From contig NZ_CP036533.1 in assembly GCF_024585265.1 (NCBI RefSeq), positions 7,077,001 to 7,141,000 on the forward strand: a stretch of DNA of 64,000 bases. Direction: 5' to 3'. Below, piece after piece: positions 35,222 to 44,350 of this stretch. Within the stretch, counting starts at the first letter, position 1. The number at the start of each line of letters is the position of its first letter. The DNA comes from Bradyrhizobium sp. WBAH42. GTDB taxonomy: Bacteria > Pseudomonadota > Alphaproteobacteria > Rhizobiales > Xanthobacteraceae. The notes below the pieces were generated by a model, which saw nothing but the letters and a program-made list of their open reading frames with translations, had not been told where the DNA came from and ran no database searches. Made by a program: the position numbers and the translations under genes.

Positions 35222-35482
35222 ATGGACCCGCTATTGACCAAGCTGATCGGCTTTGCCGCCGCCACCTGCACCACCGTCGCCTACGCGCCACAAGCCATCA
35301 AGGTATGGAAGACCCGCTCCACCGGCGACATCTCGCTCGGCATGTTCCTGGTGATGGTGCTGGGCCTCGCGCTCTGGCTGATCTACGGCCTGCTCTCGGG
35401 CGATGGCCCCCTGATCGCCTCGAACGCCGTCACCATGCTGCTCGCCGGCGGCATCCTGGTGATGAAGCTAAGATACGGGTGA
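35222..35482 (+). CDS. SemiSWEET-type sugar transporter
   Basis: The 86-residue protein has three membrane helices in the SemiSWEET/PQ-loop arrangement: LIGFAAATCTTVAYAPQAIKVWKTRSTGDIS with the conserved proline-glutamine (PQ), then GMFLVMVLGLALWLIYGLL and PLIASNAVTMLLAGGILVMK (conserved Asn). SemiSWEETs dimerise to form a sugar uniporter in the inner membrane. It lies just after glgCA but is separated from it by a hairpin repeat, so co-regulation is only possible. Length is normal for the family. Confidence 0.9.
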   Translation: MDPLLTKLIGFAAATCTTVAYAPQAIKVWKTRSTGDISLGMFLVMVLGLALWLIYGLLSGDGPLIASNAVTMLLAGGILVMKLRYG

Positions 35483-35493
35483 GGCTTTCTTCG

Positions 35494-35517
35494 CCTCTCC
35501 CCGCTTGCGAGGAGAGG
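35494..35517. repeat. Rhizobiales-type intergenic palindrome (short, degenerate copy)
   Basis: CCTCTCCCCGCTTGCGAGGAGAGG between two convergent genes (SemiSWEET and the dioxygenase). It may act as a two-way terminator, though no U run is evident. Confidence 0.6.
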
Positions 35518-35524
35518 GAGAAGA

Positions 35525-36319
35525 TCATCCAAACACGTACGACGCCATCGCCACATGCGCGACCTCGTCGACGAAGACGCGGCGTCCGACGTCGCTTCCG
35601 GCCGCACCGGCCGCCACCATCAGCGGCAGCAGATGGTCCTCGCGCGGATGCGCAAGGCGTGCGCTCGGCGCATTCTCCCAATCGACCAGCATCGCGTTGC
35701 GGCGCGTCGCATCGGGGTTGCTGATCGCCTCGTTCAAATAGGCTTCGAAATCATACGAGACGGGCTTGGACTCCGGACGGTTGAAGCCGCGCATGTTGTG
35801 ATAGGTCAGCCCGCTGCCGACGATCAGGATGCCTTCGTCACGCAAGGATGCGATCGCCTGCCCCACCTTGACGTGCTCGGCCGCGTCATAGCTGGACTTC
35901 AGCGACAGCAGCACGATCGGCATGTCGGCGTTCGGATACATCAGCCCGAGCGGAACGAACGTGCCGTGATCAAAACCCTGATCGGGATCTGCGCGGCAAT
36001 CGAGGCCGGCATGCGTGAGCAGCGCCTTCACTTGCGTAGCGAGCTCGGGCTTGCCCGGCGCGGGATATTTGAGGTGGTAGGTATGCTCGGGGAAACCGTA
36101 ATAGTCGTAGACCATCGGCGGGTGCGGCGAGGTCGACACCGTGAAGGCGTCGGCTTCCCAGTGACCGGTGATGACCAGCACGGCCTTCGGCCTCTCGGGC
36201 AGAAGCTGCGGCAAGTTCGCGAACGCCTCGGCGGTCTTGGCATATTGCACGCGCCTGTCCTCCATGAAAGGCCAGGGGCCGCCGCCATGCGACAGGAACA
36301 GGGTCGGAAATCGCGTCAT
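35525..36319 (-). CDS. DODA-type (LigB) extradiol ring-cleavage dioxygenase
   Basis: From ATG 36319 the product has 264 residues. It matches the 4,5-DOPA extradiol dioxygenase group: FPTLFLSHGGGPWPFMED at the start, VLVITGHWEADAFTV, HPPMVYDYYGFPEHTYHLKYPAPG, DQGFDHGTFVPLGLMYP and SGLTYHNMRGF. The His residues in SHGGG, GHWE and FDHG form the metal site. Members open catecholic rings; many bacterial homologues have unknown natural substrates. An upstream ATG at 36385 is possible but the family usually begins near MTRFPTLFLSHG. It is a single gene, convergent with the SemiSWEET gene. Confidence 0.9.
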   Translation of the reverse strand: MTRFPTLFLSHGGGPWPFMEDRRVQYAKTAEAFANLPQLLPERPKAVLVITGHWEADAFTVSTSPHPPMVYDYYGFPEHTYHLKYPAPGKPELATQVKALLTHAGLDCRADPDQGFDHGTFVPLGLMYPNADMPIVLLSLKSSYDAAEHVKVGQAIASLRDEGILIVGSGLTYHNMRGFNRPESKPVSYDFEAYLNEAISNPDATRRNAMLVDWENAPSARLAHPREDHLLPLMVAAGAAGSDVGRRVFVDEVAHVAMASYVFG

Positions 36320-36475
36320 CGGGCTCGTCTCGTTGACAACAGGCGCGTGCTTACGGTCCGCACGATTGGCGATGAGCATAGGCAAAGCAGCATGGTTAGC
36401 AAGTCGTTAACGATTTGCCGCCCAGAATCCCCGGCGGGGCCGAAGCAGTCGGCTTGAAGACAAGTGAGACGTGCG

Positions 36476-36655
36476 ATGAGGAAGTTTGCGCTGGGGGACG
36501 TCGTCAACAGTGATAAGGGCCGCCGCGGTGTCGTCCGCGCCGCCTTCAAGTCGCGGGATGGCCTGCAATTCTATGCCGTCGAGAAGGACGGCGCGATCGA
36601 TTACCTGGAGGAAGACCGGCTCAGCCCGGCGCCGCGCGTCGAGCTCGCGGCTTAA
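36476..36655 (+). CDS. Small conserved-looking protein, 59 aa
   Basis: MRKFALGDVVNSDKGRRGVV followed by RAAFKSRDGLQFYAVEKDGAIDYLEEDRL suggests a compact beta-barrel such as a KOW/SH3-like small domain with a C-terminal polar tail. I recognise no named family. The ATG at 36476 is preferred to a GTG four codons upstream. It lies between a dioxygenase and an esterase that are both read in the other direction, so it is its own unit. Confidence 0.6.
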   Translation: MRKFALGDVVNSDKGRRGVVRAAFKSRDGLQFYAVEKDGAIDYLEEDRLSPAPRVELAA

Positions 36656-36675
36656 ATCCGATTCATCTCCTGCCC

Positions 36676-38148
36676 TCATTTGCCAGCCGGTCGAGACGGC
36701 TCCGCGATCGGATCGTCGCCGCTCGCGATGCCGTCGTTCGTGATCAGCAGCAGGCGATCGCCGCCCGCCGCGTCCCAGCGCGGCAGGTCGGGACCATTGA
36801 GGCCAGGGCCATTGGGATCGCCGCTTCGGGCGAAGTTGATCCAGTAGGCGCGCATGCGGCTTGCGACCTCGCGGTCGCGCCGCGACAGGATGCCCGCACC
36901 GGGCACGCCTTCCGCGCCGAAGATGAACTGCAGCTCGCGCCCGTGGCCGATGTCCGGATTGGCGCGGCGCGCCTCCGGCACATAGGCGAAGCGGTAACGA
37001 AAGGTCGGCGCGCCGCTTGCCGCGTGCAGGCGGGCCAGCAGCCGCACCGGCTCGGAGAAGACCTTGTCGGTGTAGACTTTTGCCGCGAGATCCGACGGTC
37101 TGGTGAGATCGGGATAGAGCTTGCGCAATTCCTCGCTACTCGTGCCCGGCGGCGCAAGCTCCTCCTTGATCGCGGTCTCGTTCTCCAAGCCGGTCTCGTC
37201 CTCATTCGAGCCGATGATCAAGGGAATGCGGCTTTGGCGTCCGGCCGCAAAACCTGCGGCGAGGTCCTCGGTCACGAGACGTCCATCCATCATCGGTGCA
37301 AAGCTGCGCGGTGATTTCTCCAGCAATTGCTGTTCGGCGGCCAGCAGGCGCCGCGGCTCGACTGCGCGCAGATCCGTCTTCGGCCCAAGCGCGGCCACGA
37401 AGAGCCGGCCGATGGCCTCCGCCTCTTCTGCCGAACGCAGCCGCGCGCGGCCTGGCACCGATTGCAGAATGGCCTTGTGGAAGAGATCGCGCGCTGGCGC
37501 GGACAGCATCAGCAGCGCGATCGATGTCGCCCCTGCATCGCTGCCAAACAGAGTGACGTTGCCCGGATCACCGCCGAAGGCCGCGATGTTGTCGTGCACC
37601 CAATGCAGCGCGGCGACCTGGTCCATCAGGCCGAGATTTCCGGAGCCGGCGTTCGACAGCGCGGGATACGTGAGCCAGCCGAGCGCGCCGAGGCGATAAT
37701 TCACGGTGACGACAATGAGACCCGCCTGCGCCAGCTTGGCGCCATCGAACAGCGGATCGTTCGCGGTCCCCGTGGCGAACGCGCCGCCATGGATGAACAC
37801 CATCACCGGCAATGGGCCATCGACCCCGAAAGGACGGAACACGTTCAGCGTCAGGCAATCTTCGCTCGCCACGGGCAACGCCGGCTGAAGGCACGGCGCG
37901 CCGTAGTCGTAGGCGGTGCGCATCTCCGAGCTTTCGGTCGTCGGTTGCGGCGGTTGCCAGCGCAGCGCCCCGACCGGCGGCGCCGCGTAAGCCAGCCCCC
38001 TGAACGAGGCCACCTCGCCCTCCACGGCGCCGAGCATCTGCCCTTCCCGCGTCAGCGCGAATGGAAATTGTCCGACCGACTGGGCGACGGCCGAGCCGAC
38101 GCCACACAGGACTGCGATAGCCGCAACGAATGCAAGCAGGGCCCGCAT
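36676..38148 (-). CDS. Type B carboxylesterase-family protein with altered nucleophile motif
   Basis: The 490-residue product has a signal peptide (RALLAFVAAIAVLCGVGSA, cut after VAQ) and the alpha/beta-hydrolase fold of type B carboxylesterases: FRGLAYAAPPVGALRWQPP, EDCLTLNVFRP, VMVFIHGGAFATGTAND (oxyanion hole), GNLGLMDQVAALHWVHDNIAAFGGDPGNVTLFG. At the nucleophile elbow it reads GSDAG where the family has GESAG, so the serine position carries Asp and the only Ser is one residue earlier. The other triad residues seem present: Glu in IGSNEDETG and His in GHGRELQFIFG. Either the enzyme is inactive or the elbow works differently. It is a periplasmic protein with no operon partner. Confidence 0.85.
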   Translation of the reverse strand: MRALLAFVAAIAVLCGVGSAVAQSVGQFPFALTREGQMLGAVEGEVASFRGLAYAAPPVGALRWQPPQPTTESSEMRTAYDYGAPCLQPALPVASEDCLTLNVFRPFGVDGPLPVMVFIHGGAFATGTANDPLFDGAKLAQAGLIVVTVNYRLGALGWLTYPALSNAGSGNLGLMDQVAALHWVHDNIAAFGGDPGNVTLFGSDAGATSIALLMLSAPARDLFHKAILQSVPGRARLRSAEEAEAIGRLFVAALGPKTDLRAVEPRRLLAAEQQLLEKSPRSFAPMMDGRLVTEDLAAGFAAGRQSRIPLIIGSNEDETGLENETAIKEELAPPGTSSEELRKLYPDLTRPSDLAAKVYTDKVFSEPVRLLARLHAASGAPTFRYRFAYVPEARRANPDIGHGRELQFIFGAEGVPGAGILSRRDREVASRMRAYWINFARSGDPNGPGLNGPDLPRWDAAGGDRLLLITNDGIASGDDPIAEPSRPAGK

Positions 38149-38224
38149 CTTCGAAACGATCTCGATGAAGGATTCCGGCAGGTTATGTCCGGAGCCGTCG
38201 GCGAGGCAAGCCTCGCGCCTGCGC

Positions 38225-38434
38225 CTAGCCGCCTTTGCCGATCAGCTCGGCGAGCGCGCGGCGCGCGACGATGCCGAGCTCGCCCAGCGTGGAGTGGCCG
38301 GATTGCGCCGCCTCGATCAGGCGCTCGGCGATGAACCTGCGGCTGTCGTGATCGCCGCCATGCGGCAGTTGCCGGCACGTCTGCTCGAGAACGACGTCCA
38401 TGTTCGCTTTGGTTCGCTCACTCAACTCTGTCAT
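38225..38434 (-). CDS. Small helical protein, 69 aa, function unknown
   Basis: From ATG 38434 the product reads MTELSERTKANMDVVLEQTC, then RQLPHGGDHDSRRFIAERLIEAAQSGHSTLGELGIVARRALAELIGKGG. It is soluble and helical. I remember near-identical small proteins in Bradyrhizobium without assigned role. It stands 76 bases upstream of the esterase gene in the same direction, so weak co-transcription is possible. Confidence 0.65.
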   Translation of the reverse strand: MTELSERTKANMDVVLEQTCRQLPHGGDHDSRRFIAERLIEAAQSGHSTLGELGIVARRALAELIGKGG

Positions 38435-38664
38435 GACGCCCGGGCGGTACGCGTGGCTTGTAAGCGCAAGCATACACAGAAGGATGATGGCTGATTACCC
38501 CGGGCTATCACGGCCATTGTGCATCGCGGTGCGTGTGGTGCCGCAACATTCGCGCGGTCACGAAGCCGCCGCAAACGACCACCCTAAGATTGCACTTGCT
38601 CTGATGACAAGCTGAGCCTGCGGCGATAGCCTGCCGCCAAAACAAAACCTACGGGAGGAACACC

Positions 38665-41349
38665 ATGCCTGACGCAATGGTCGCCACACGTGCCTCCGAT
38701 GAGCGCGGAACCGCTCAAAAGGTCGATGTCGCCGTGGTCGGCGCCGGATTTGCCGGCCTCTATCTTCTCCATCGCCTGCGCAAGGCAGGGTTCTCGGCGG
38801 TCGGGCTCGACGAGGCCGGCGATGTCGGCGGCACCTGGTATTGGAACCGCTATCCGGGCGCGCGCTGCGACATCCAGACCATCGACTACAGCTATACGTT
38901 CGATCCGGAGCTCGAGACCGCCTGGACCTGGTCTGAAAAGTACGCGACCCAGCCCGAGATCCTGCGCTACCTCGGCTTCATCGCCGATCGCTACGATCTG
39001 CGCCGCGATATCCGTTTCAAGACCAAGGTCACCGAAGCCAGATGGGACGAAGCGTCGGAGCGCTGGCTCATCACCACTGACCATGGCGCGCCGGTCTCAT
39101 GCCGCCATTACATCATGGCCACCGGTTGCCTCTCCGCGCCAAAGCCGCCGGAGATCGACGGCGTCAAGGACTTCAAGGGCGAAGTCTATTTCACCGGGCG
39201 CTGGCCGCATGACGGCGTCGATCTCACAGGAAAGCGCGTCGCCGTGATCGGCACGGGCTCGTCGGCGATCCAGTCGATCCCGCTGATCGCCGAGCAGGCC
39301 GCGCATCTGACCGTTTTCCAGCGCACACCGAATTTCGCATTGCCGGCGCATAACGGCCCGGCGCCCGCGGACCGCATGAGCCTGCTGCAGAGCGACCGCG
39401 CGGCCTATCGCGAGCAGGCACGGCAGTCGATGGCCGGCGTGCCCTACCCGCAGCAGACGGTCGTGAGCTGGCAGCTCAGCGATGCCGAGCGTCGCGAGCG
39501 GTTCGAACGCGCCTGGGCCGCCGGCGACCTCGTCCACATCCTGACGCAGCTCTGGGCCGACCAGGCCGTCGACCTCGACGGCAACAAGATCGTCCAGGAC
39601 CTGATCCGCGAGAAGATCCGCGCCGCGGTGAAGGACCCCGAGACCGCCGCGGCACTGATGCCGGACGACCATCCGTTCGGCGCGAAACGCCCCTGCCTCG
39701 ACACCAACTATTACGCAACCTACAACCGGCCGAACGTCACGCTGGTCAATCTGCGCAAGGAGCCGATCAAGGCGATCACCGCGAGCGGAATCTCCACCAA
39801 CGGCCGCAGCTTCGACGTCGACGTCATCGTGTTCGCAACCGGCTTCGATGCGATGACCGGCGCGATCCGCGCCGTGCATCCGATCACCGGGCGCGGCGGC
39901 AAGTCGCTGTCCGATGTCTGGGCGCAGGGGCCGCAGACCTATCTCGGCCTCACGGTCGAGGGCTTTCCGAACTTCTTCATGATCACCGGCCCCGGCAGCC
40001 CATCGGTGCTGTCGAACATGGCGGTGTCGATCGAGCAGCATGCCGACTGGGTAGTCGATCGCCTTGCCGCGCTGCGCGATGCCGGCTTCACCACGATGGA
40101 GCCGACCGAGACGGCTCAGGCCGGCTGGAACAGGCACATGGCCGACTGCTCGATGCTGACGCTGCACCGGCTCGCCAACACCTGGTACACGGGCGCCAAC
40201 GTGCCCGGCAAGGTGCAGGGGCTGATGCCCTACACCGGCGGCGTCGGCCCCTACCGCAGCATCTGCGACGAGGTGGTCAGCCGCGGCATGCTCGGCTTCA
40301 AGCTCACCGGCCCCAATGGCGCCGCGCAATGCAATGACGGCGAGGTGGTGCGCCTGCAGCCGGACGTGCGGCTGGTGCTGAACCTGCTCGCATCTCTCAA
40401 CCTGCCGCCGATCGAGTCAATGGGCGCGGAAGGCGCACGCGCCTTCGTCAACGAGTTCAACAAGGGCCGGCCCGCGGGGCGGCCAATCGGCGAGATCGTC
40501 GACGGCACCCTGCCCATTGCCGACGGTGTGTTGCCCTACCGTGTCTACAAGCCCGCAACGCCGGGACCGCATCCGGTCGTGGTCTATTTCCATGGCGGCG
40601 GCTGGGTGCTCGGCGACGAGCAATCGGACGAGCCGTTCTGCCGCGACATGGTGCGGCGGACCGGCATGATGTTCGTCAGCGTCGGCTATCGCCACGCACC
40701 TGAGCATCGTTTCCCGACCGCCGCCGAAGACGGCTATGCGGCCACGCGCTGGATCGCCGAGCACGCCGCCGAACTCGGCGGCAAGCCGGGCCCGGTTCTG
40801 GTTGCCGGCTGGAGCGCCGGCGGCAACATCGCTGCCGTCACCTGCCAGCTCGCGCGCGACCGCGGCGGGCCTGCCATCGCCGGCCAGCTTCTGGTCTGCC
40901 CGGTCACCGACTGCAGCTTCGATCGCCCCTCCTACGAGGACAATGGGACCGCCTACTTCCTGACGCGCTCGCTGATGTACTGGTTCTGGGACCTCTATTG
41001 CTCACCGGCCGACCGCACCGATCCGCGGGTCTCGCCGCTGCGCGGCAAGGTCGCCGGCCTGCCGCCGGCCCTCGTGGTCACCTGCGAGTTCGATCCGCTG
41101 CGGGACGAGGGTGTCGCCTATGCCGAGGCAATGGCGGCCGCCGGCGTCCCGGTCGAGCAGCTCAAGGCACGCGGCCACTTCCACTCGTCCTTTGCGATGG
41201 TGGACGTGGTGATCACAGGCGTGTCGGGCCGGGTGCAGATGGCGGAGGCCTTGCGGCGCTTTGCCGGGCTGCCGCCGGAGGTCCGCCGCGGCGAGAGCAG
41301 CCAGGAGCATGACAGCCCGGGGCACAGGATCGCGGCGGCCGCGAGCTGA
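38665..41349 (+). CDS. Fusion of Baeyer-Villiger-type flavin monooxygenase and HSL-type esterase
   Basis: The 894-residue protein has two enzymes in one chain. Residues 1-560 are a flavin monooxygenase: FAD site GAGFAG (26-31), [17 protein letters not shown] (about 53-69), NADPH site GTGSSA (196-201) and the family fingerprint at 170-181, [12 protein letters not shown], where the usual His is Phe176. Residues 600-880 are a hormone-sensitive-lipase type hydrolase: HGGGW (643-647), nucleophile Ser717 in GWSAGG, Asp810 in EFDPLRDEG and His838/His840 in GHFHSSF. Such a protein could turn a ketone into an ester and then split it into acid and alcohol. The substrate is unknown; an efflux gene lies convergent downstream. 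Confidence 0.9.
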   Translation: MPDAMVATRASDERGTAQKVDVAVVGAGFAGLYLLHRLRKAGFSAVGLDEAGDVGGTWYWNRYPGARCDIQTIDYSYTFDPELETAWTWSEKYATQPEILRYLGFIADRYDLRRDIRFKTKVTEARWDEASERWLITTDHGAPVSCRHYIMATGCLSAPKPPEIDGVKDFKGEVYFTGRWPHDGVDLTGKRVAVIGTGSSAIQSIPLIAEQAAHLTVFQRTPNFALPAHNGPAPADRMSLLQSDRAAYREQARQSMAGVPYPQQTVVSWQLSDAERRERFERAWAAGDLVHILTQLWADQAVDLDGNKIVQDLIREKIRAAVKDPETAAALMPDDHPFGAKRPCLDTNYYATYNRPNVTLVNLRKEPIKAITASGISTNGRSFDVDVIVFATGFDAMTGAIRAVHPITGRGGKSLSDVWAQGPQTYLGLTVEGFPNFFMITGPGSPSVLSNMAVSIEQHADWVVDRLAALRDAGFTTMEPTETAQAGWNRHMADCSMLTLHRLANTWYTGANVPGKVQGLMPYTGGVGPYRSICDEVVSRGMLGFKLTGPNGAAQCNDGEVVRLQPDVRLVLNLLASLNLPPIESMGAEGARAFVNEFNKGRPAGRPIGEIVDGTLPIADGVLPYRVYKPATPGPHPVVVYFHGGGWVLGDEQSDEPFCRDMVRRTGMMFVSVGYRHAPEHRFPTAAEDGYAATRWIAEHAAELGGKPGPVLVAGWSAGGNIAAVTCQLARDRGGPAIAGQLLVCPVTDCSFDRPSYEDNGTAYFLTRSLMYWFWDLYCSPADRTDPRVSPLRGKVAGLPPALVVTCEFDPLRDEGVAYAEAMAAAGVPVEQLKARGHFHSSFAMVDVVITGVSGRVQMAEALRRFAGLPPEVRRGESSQEHDSPGHRIAAAAS

Positions 41350-41363
41350 ACCGGAAAACGGCG

Positions 41364-41387
41364 CGGCCGGGAACCGTTTCCCGGCCG
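41364..41387 (+). terminator. Hairpin after the monooxygenase-esterase gene
   Basis: CGGCCGGGAA-CCGT-TTCCCGGCCG, perfect ten-base arms, 15 bases after the stop codon and 50 before the convergent MFS stop. A related hairpin follows the LysR gene at 43.9 kb. Confidence 0.6.
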
Positions 41388-41437
41388 GCGTGGCGATTGG
41401 TGTGGCCCCGGCAGCCGGCTGTCTCCACCAGATACAG

Positions 41438-42826
41438 CTACGGCTGCTGGTCAGGCAGCAACATCGATGCGGCGACGAGGCCGCCTGCTGATCCAATCGC
41501 CGCAACAAGCCAGGGCCATGCGTAACCGGCAGCCGATGCTTCGTCCGATAGGATCGCACCGAGCATTGCGATGCCGAGCGCAAATCCGGCCTGCCGCATG
41601 ACCACGGTGACCGCCGAGGCCATGCCGGTTTGGTCCGGAGGCACCAACGCAACGACCGCGCTCGACAGTTGCGGATGCGCGAGGACTGCGCCAATCCCGG
41701 CCAACAGCATTCCGGTTGCCGCAGCAGCGAGAACGACTTGCGCGTTCGGGAGCCAGCCGCTCGCGGCCAGGACCAGAATGAGATCGCCCGCCAGCAGCGC
41801 CAGCATCGCCGTCGCGAACAGCCGGCGCCAGCCCCAGCGTGTTGCGAGGCGAGCGCCATAGGGCGGCAGCAGAAGCATCGGCAACGTCGCGAAGAGCATT
41901 GCGAAGCCAACGGACGGACCTGACCAGCCGAACGCTGCGTTCAGGAACGGCGGCAGATAGACGAGAACCGCCCAGTATCCAACGGAAACAGCAATCAGCA
42001 GCGAGGAAATGCCGACCATGACCGGTCGAATGAACACGGCGGGGTCGAAAATCGGCACGGGCCGGCCCCGCTGCTGCATCACGAAGATGGCGAGCAGACA
42101 CGCGCTCAGCCCGAGGCCCGCTGCAATCCGGGCCGGCATTGCACCTCCCCTCAGCAGGCTCTCGATCGCAAGACCAAGCGCAAACGTGAGAAGCACGACG
42201 CCGCTCCAGTCCAGCGGGCGGCCGGCAGGATCACGCGATTCTGCGACCAGCCGCGGAACGGCCAGAAGCGTGAGCAGACAAAGCGGGATATTGGCCAGGA
42301 AGATCCAGCGCCATCCGAACCAGGCCGAGACAAGTCCCCCGAGCGCTGGTCCGAGCGCCATGGCGGTGCCCGAGAGCACGCCCATGAATGCAAAGGCGCG
42401 GGCGCGCTCGTCAGGCCGGGCATAGGCATTCGCAAGCAGCGCAATGCCTCCCGTGATAACGAACGCCGCGCCGAGGCCTTGAACTGCACGCGCGCCCCAC
42501 AGCATCGGACCACCCGCCGCGAAGCCGCAAATTATCGATCCGACCAGGAACACGACGTTGCCGCCAAGCAGAGCGCGTCGGCGTCCATACTTGTCGGCCA
42601 GCGCGCCCGCGGCGAGCAGCCCGCCGGTAAATGCCAGGCTGTAGGCATCCATCACCCAGGCATAGGCAGTGCCGCCGAAACCGAGTTCGGCGGCCATGGC
42701 CGGCATCGCGACAACAACCGCGGTTACGTCGAATTGCGTCAGAAAGGCCGCCATGCCGAGCACCATCGCTGGCAGCAGGTCGTGCCAACGACGTGGGGAC
42801 TGCATGTCGGGTTCAGGCGTGATCAT
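41438..42826 (-). CDS. MFS drug-type exporter (DHA2-like)
   Basis: From ATG 42826 the product has 462 residues and about 14 hydrophobic helices. Motif A is ADKYGRRRALLGG between helices 2 and 3; ARAVQGLGAAFVITGGIALL and LSGTAMALGPALGGLVSAWFGWRWIFLANIP are typical of the DHA2 group of proton-driven exporters. The C-terminal half carries MASAVTVVMRQAGFALGIAMLG. Substrates are usually drugs, antiseptics or metabolites. It is divergent from a LysR regulator 105 bases away, the usual layout for a LysR-controlled exporter. An upstream ATG at 42922 would overlap the operator region and is less likely. Confidence 0.9.
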   Translation of the reverse strand: MITPEPDMQSPRRWHDLLPAMVLGMAAFLTQFDVTAVVVAMPAMAAELGFGGTAYAWVMDAYSLAFTGGLLAAGALADKYGRRRALLGGNVVFLVGSIICGFAAGGPMLWGARAVQGLGAAFVITGGIALLANAYARPDERARAFAFMGVLSGTAMALGPALGGLVSAWFGWRWIFLANIPLCLLTLLAVPRLVAESRDPAGRPLDWSGVVLLTFALGLAIESLLRGGAMPARIAAGLGLSACLLAIFVMQQRGRPVPIFDPAVFIRPVMVGISSLLIAVSVGYWAVLVYLPPFLNAAFGWSGPSVGFAMLFATLPMLLLPPYGARLATRWGWRRLFATAMLALLAGDLILVLAASGWLPNAQVVLAAAATGMLLAGIGAVLAHPQLSSAVVALVPPDQTGMASAVTVVMRQAGFALGIAMLGAILSDEASAAGYAWPWLVAAIGSAGGLVAASMLLPDQQP

Positions 42827-42886
42827 CGTTGCCCCATCGTGAAAGCGTCTGGTACCGATATGCATGCCGGGGCGAAGCCTGCGCCA

Positions 42887-42940
42887 ATGCAATGCATTCA
42901 CATCGGCATGAAAATGTTTCATGATGATGCAATGCGTTCA
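42887..42940. promoter_or_regulatory. Repeats in the MFS-LysR divergent promoter
   Basis: ATGCAATGCATTCA (42887-42900) and ATGCAATGCGTTCA (42927-42940) are direct repeats 40 bases apart, and ATGAAA-ATG-TTTCAT (42908-42922) is a perfect dyad between them. LysR proteins often bind such paired sites about four helical turns apart. The second repeat covers the preferred LysR start codon, which would give autoregulation. Confidence 0.45.
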
Positions 42941-43852
42941 TTTCCTCCCTTCGACGGTCTGATTGCGTTCGAGGCAGCCTTGAGACATGCGAGCGTCACG
43001 CGCGCCTCCGCGGAGCTCGGGCTCACGCAGAGCGCGGTCAGCCATCGGCTCCGCAAGCTCGAGGACTTCGTCGGGACGCCCCTCCTCGTTCGGCAGCCGA
43101 GCGGCTTGTGCGCCACGCCCGCCGGCATTGCCCTCTCGAACGAGTTGGCCGGTTTGCTCGACAGGATGGCGGATTTTCGTGCGCTTTGTCGCGCCGCCGC
43201 TCCGCCTCCGGCCTTGAAAGTGGGCGTCGGTGCAGCGCTTGCCGACTATTGGCTCGTGCGCCGCTTGCCCGATTTTGCGCAAGCACATCCCGGCATACCG
43301 GTCGAGCTGGCCGTACGTGACGCCGACGCACATGCGAGGTCGACCGATCTTGACGTCGCGGTGGTGTGGCAACCAGCAGCGGGCTTGAGGCCAACGTCGA
43401 CGCAGCGTTTGCTGGTTCGCGAGCATGTTTACCCCGTCTGCCACCCACGCCTGCTGCCTGGCCAGCAACCGCTGACCGACGTGACGCGCCTCAAATCGTT
43501 GCCGCTCCTGCACAAGGGCCGGATCGGCGAAGACCGCGGGGTCGAATGGTCGTGGACCTCCTGGTTCGAACGATTGGGTCTCGGCCGCCCGCCACCCGCC
43601 GAGATACGCTTTGCAACGATAGCCACCGCCATAGCCGCGGCCCTCGCCGGCAACGGGATCGTGCTCGCGCGTTCGCTGCTGGTCCAGGATGCACTCAAGG
43701 ACGGCAGGCTGGTACGGGTGCTTCCGCAATCGTGGGACTTGCCGTCGAGCAAGGCTCAAATCGTGCGCTGGCCCGCGGCAATGGCCAAAGATCCCCGCGT
43801 AATGGCGTTTGTCGGCTGGATATTGCAAATTCCGAAGATCACGAGCGCTTGA
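42932..43852 (+). CDS. LysR-family transcriptional regulator (GcvA-like)
   Basis: From ATG 42932 the product has 306 residues. The winged-HTH is MRSFPPFDGLIAFEAALRHA followed by SVTRASAELGLTQSAVSHRLRKLEDFVGTPLLVR, close to the GcvA/AmpR group. The effector-binding domain begins near residue 88 (ALKVGVGAALADYWLVRRLPDFA). Alternative in-frame starts exist at 42908 and 42914, but the family normally begins RSFPPF or similar. It is divergent from the MFS exporter and probably controls it. A terminator-like hairpin follows the stop. Confidence 0.9.
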   Translation: MRSFPPFDGLIAFEAALRHASVTRASAELGLTQSAVSHRLRKLEDFVGTPLLVRQPSGLCATPAGIALSNELAGLLDRMADFRALCRAAAPPPALKVGVGAALADYWLVRRLPDFAQAHPGIPVELAVRDADAHARSTDLDVAVVWQPAAGLRPTSTQRLLVREHVYPVCHPRLLPGQQPLTDVTRLKSLPLLHKGRIGEDRGVEWSWTSWFERLGLGRPPPAEIRFATIATAIAAALAGNGIVLARSLLVQDALKDGRLVRVLPQSWDLPSSKAQIVRWPAAMAKDPRVMAFVGWILQIPKITSA

Positions 43853-43874
43853 GCCCTTCCCCGTAGCCGATGAG

Positions 43875-43892
43875 CCGGGAACCTTTTCCCGG
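43875..43892 (+). terminator. Hairpin after the LysR gene
   Basis: CCGGGAA-CCTT-TTCCCGG, seven-base perfect arms, 22 bases after the stop. Similar in sequence to the hairpin at 41364-41387. Confidence 0.5.
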
Positions 43893-43993
43893 ATGCCGCG
43901 TTGGGGCTGGTGGCATTGAGATGCAGCGACAGGTGTATGGGCCCCGGCACGCGAGCACGTGTGCTGGGGTCGTCTTTTGCGTGAGGCAGGGCG

Positions 43994-44266
43994 ATGGGGG
44001 ACGTTGTTGCGGAGTCAAAAGTCGATTTCGGCGCGCTTGCGGCGCTGCATAAATGGCCGTCACTCGGCAACCAGCGCCGACCGGACCGCGAGCCCTACCA
44101 GGTGAGCGAGGGGACGCTCGACCAATGCATCTCGGCCTTCATGCAAAAGCCGGCGGCGACCCGGCATCTCTATGAGATCCGCACGGCGCCGCAGCCGCCG
44201 CTGGTTACCGCCGTTCTCTCCCCCGAACACGTCATCGAACTATCACGCTGGCGGGAATTTCTCTGA
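43994..44266 (+). CDS. Hypothetical protein, 90 aa
   Basis: The product reads MGDVVAESKVDFGALAALHK, then WPSLGNQRRPDREPYQVSEGTLDQCISAFMQKPAATRHLYEIRTAPQPPLVTAVLSPEHVIELSRWREFL. It is soluble with mixed alpha and beta character. I recall similar small proteins in Bradyrhizobium with no assigned function. A GAGGCAGGG ribosome-binding region precedes the ATG. The next gene follows 84 bases later in the same direction. Confidence 0.6.
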   Translation: MGDVVAESKVDFGALAALHKWPSLGNQRRPDREPYQVSEGTLDQCISAFMQKPAATRHLYEIRTAPQPPLVTAVLSPEHVIELSRWREFL

Positions 44267-44350
44267 CGGCCTTCACAAGCACGTGCGTAGGAACCTTCTT
44301 CCGGTTTTTCCCGTTGTCGGAGATCGGAAGTCAACTCGTGAGCGCCTCAC

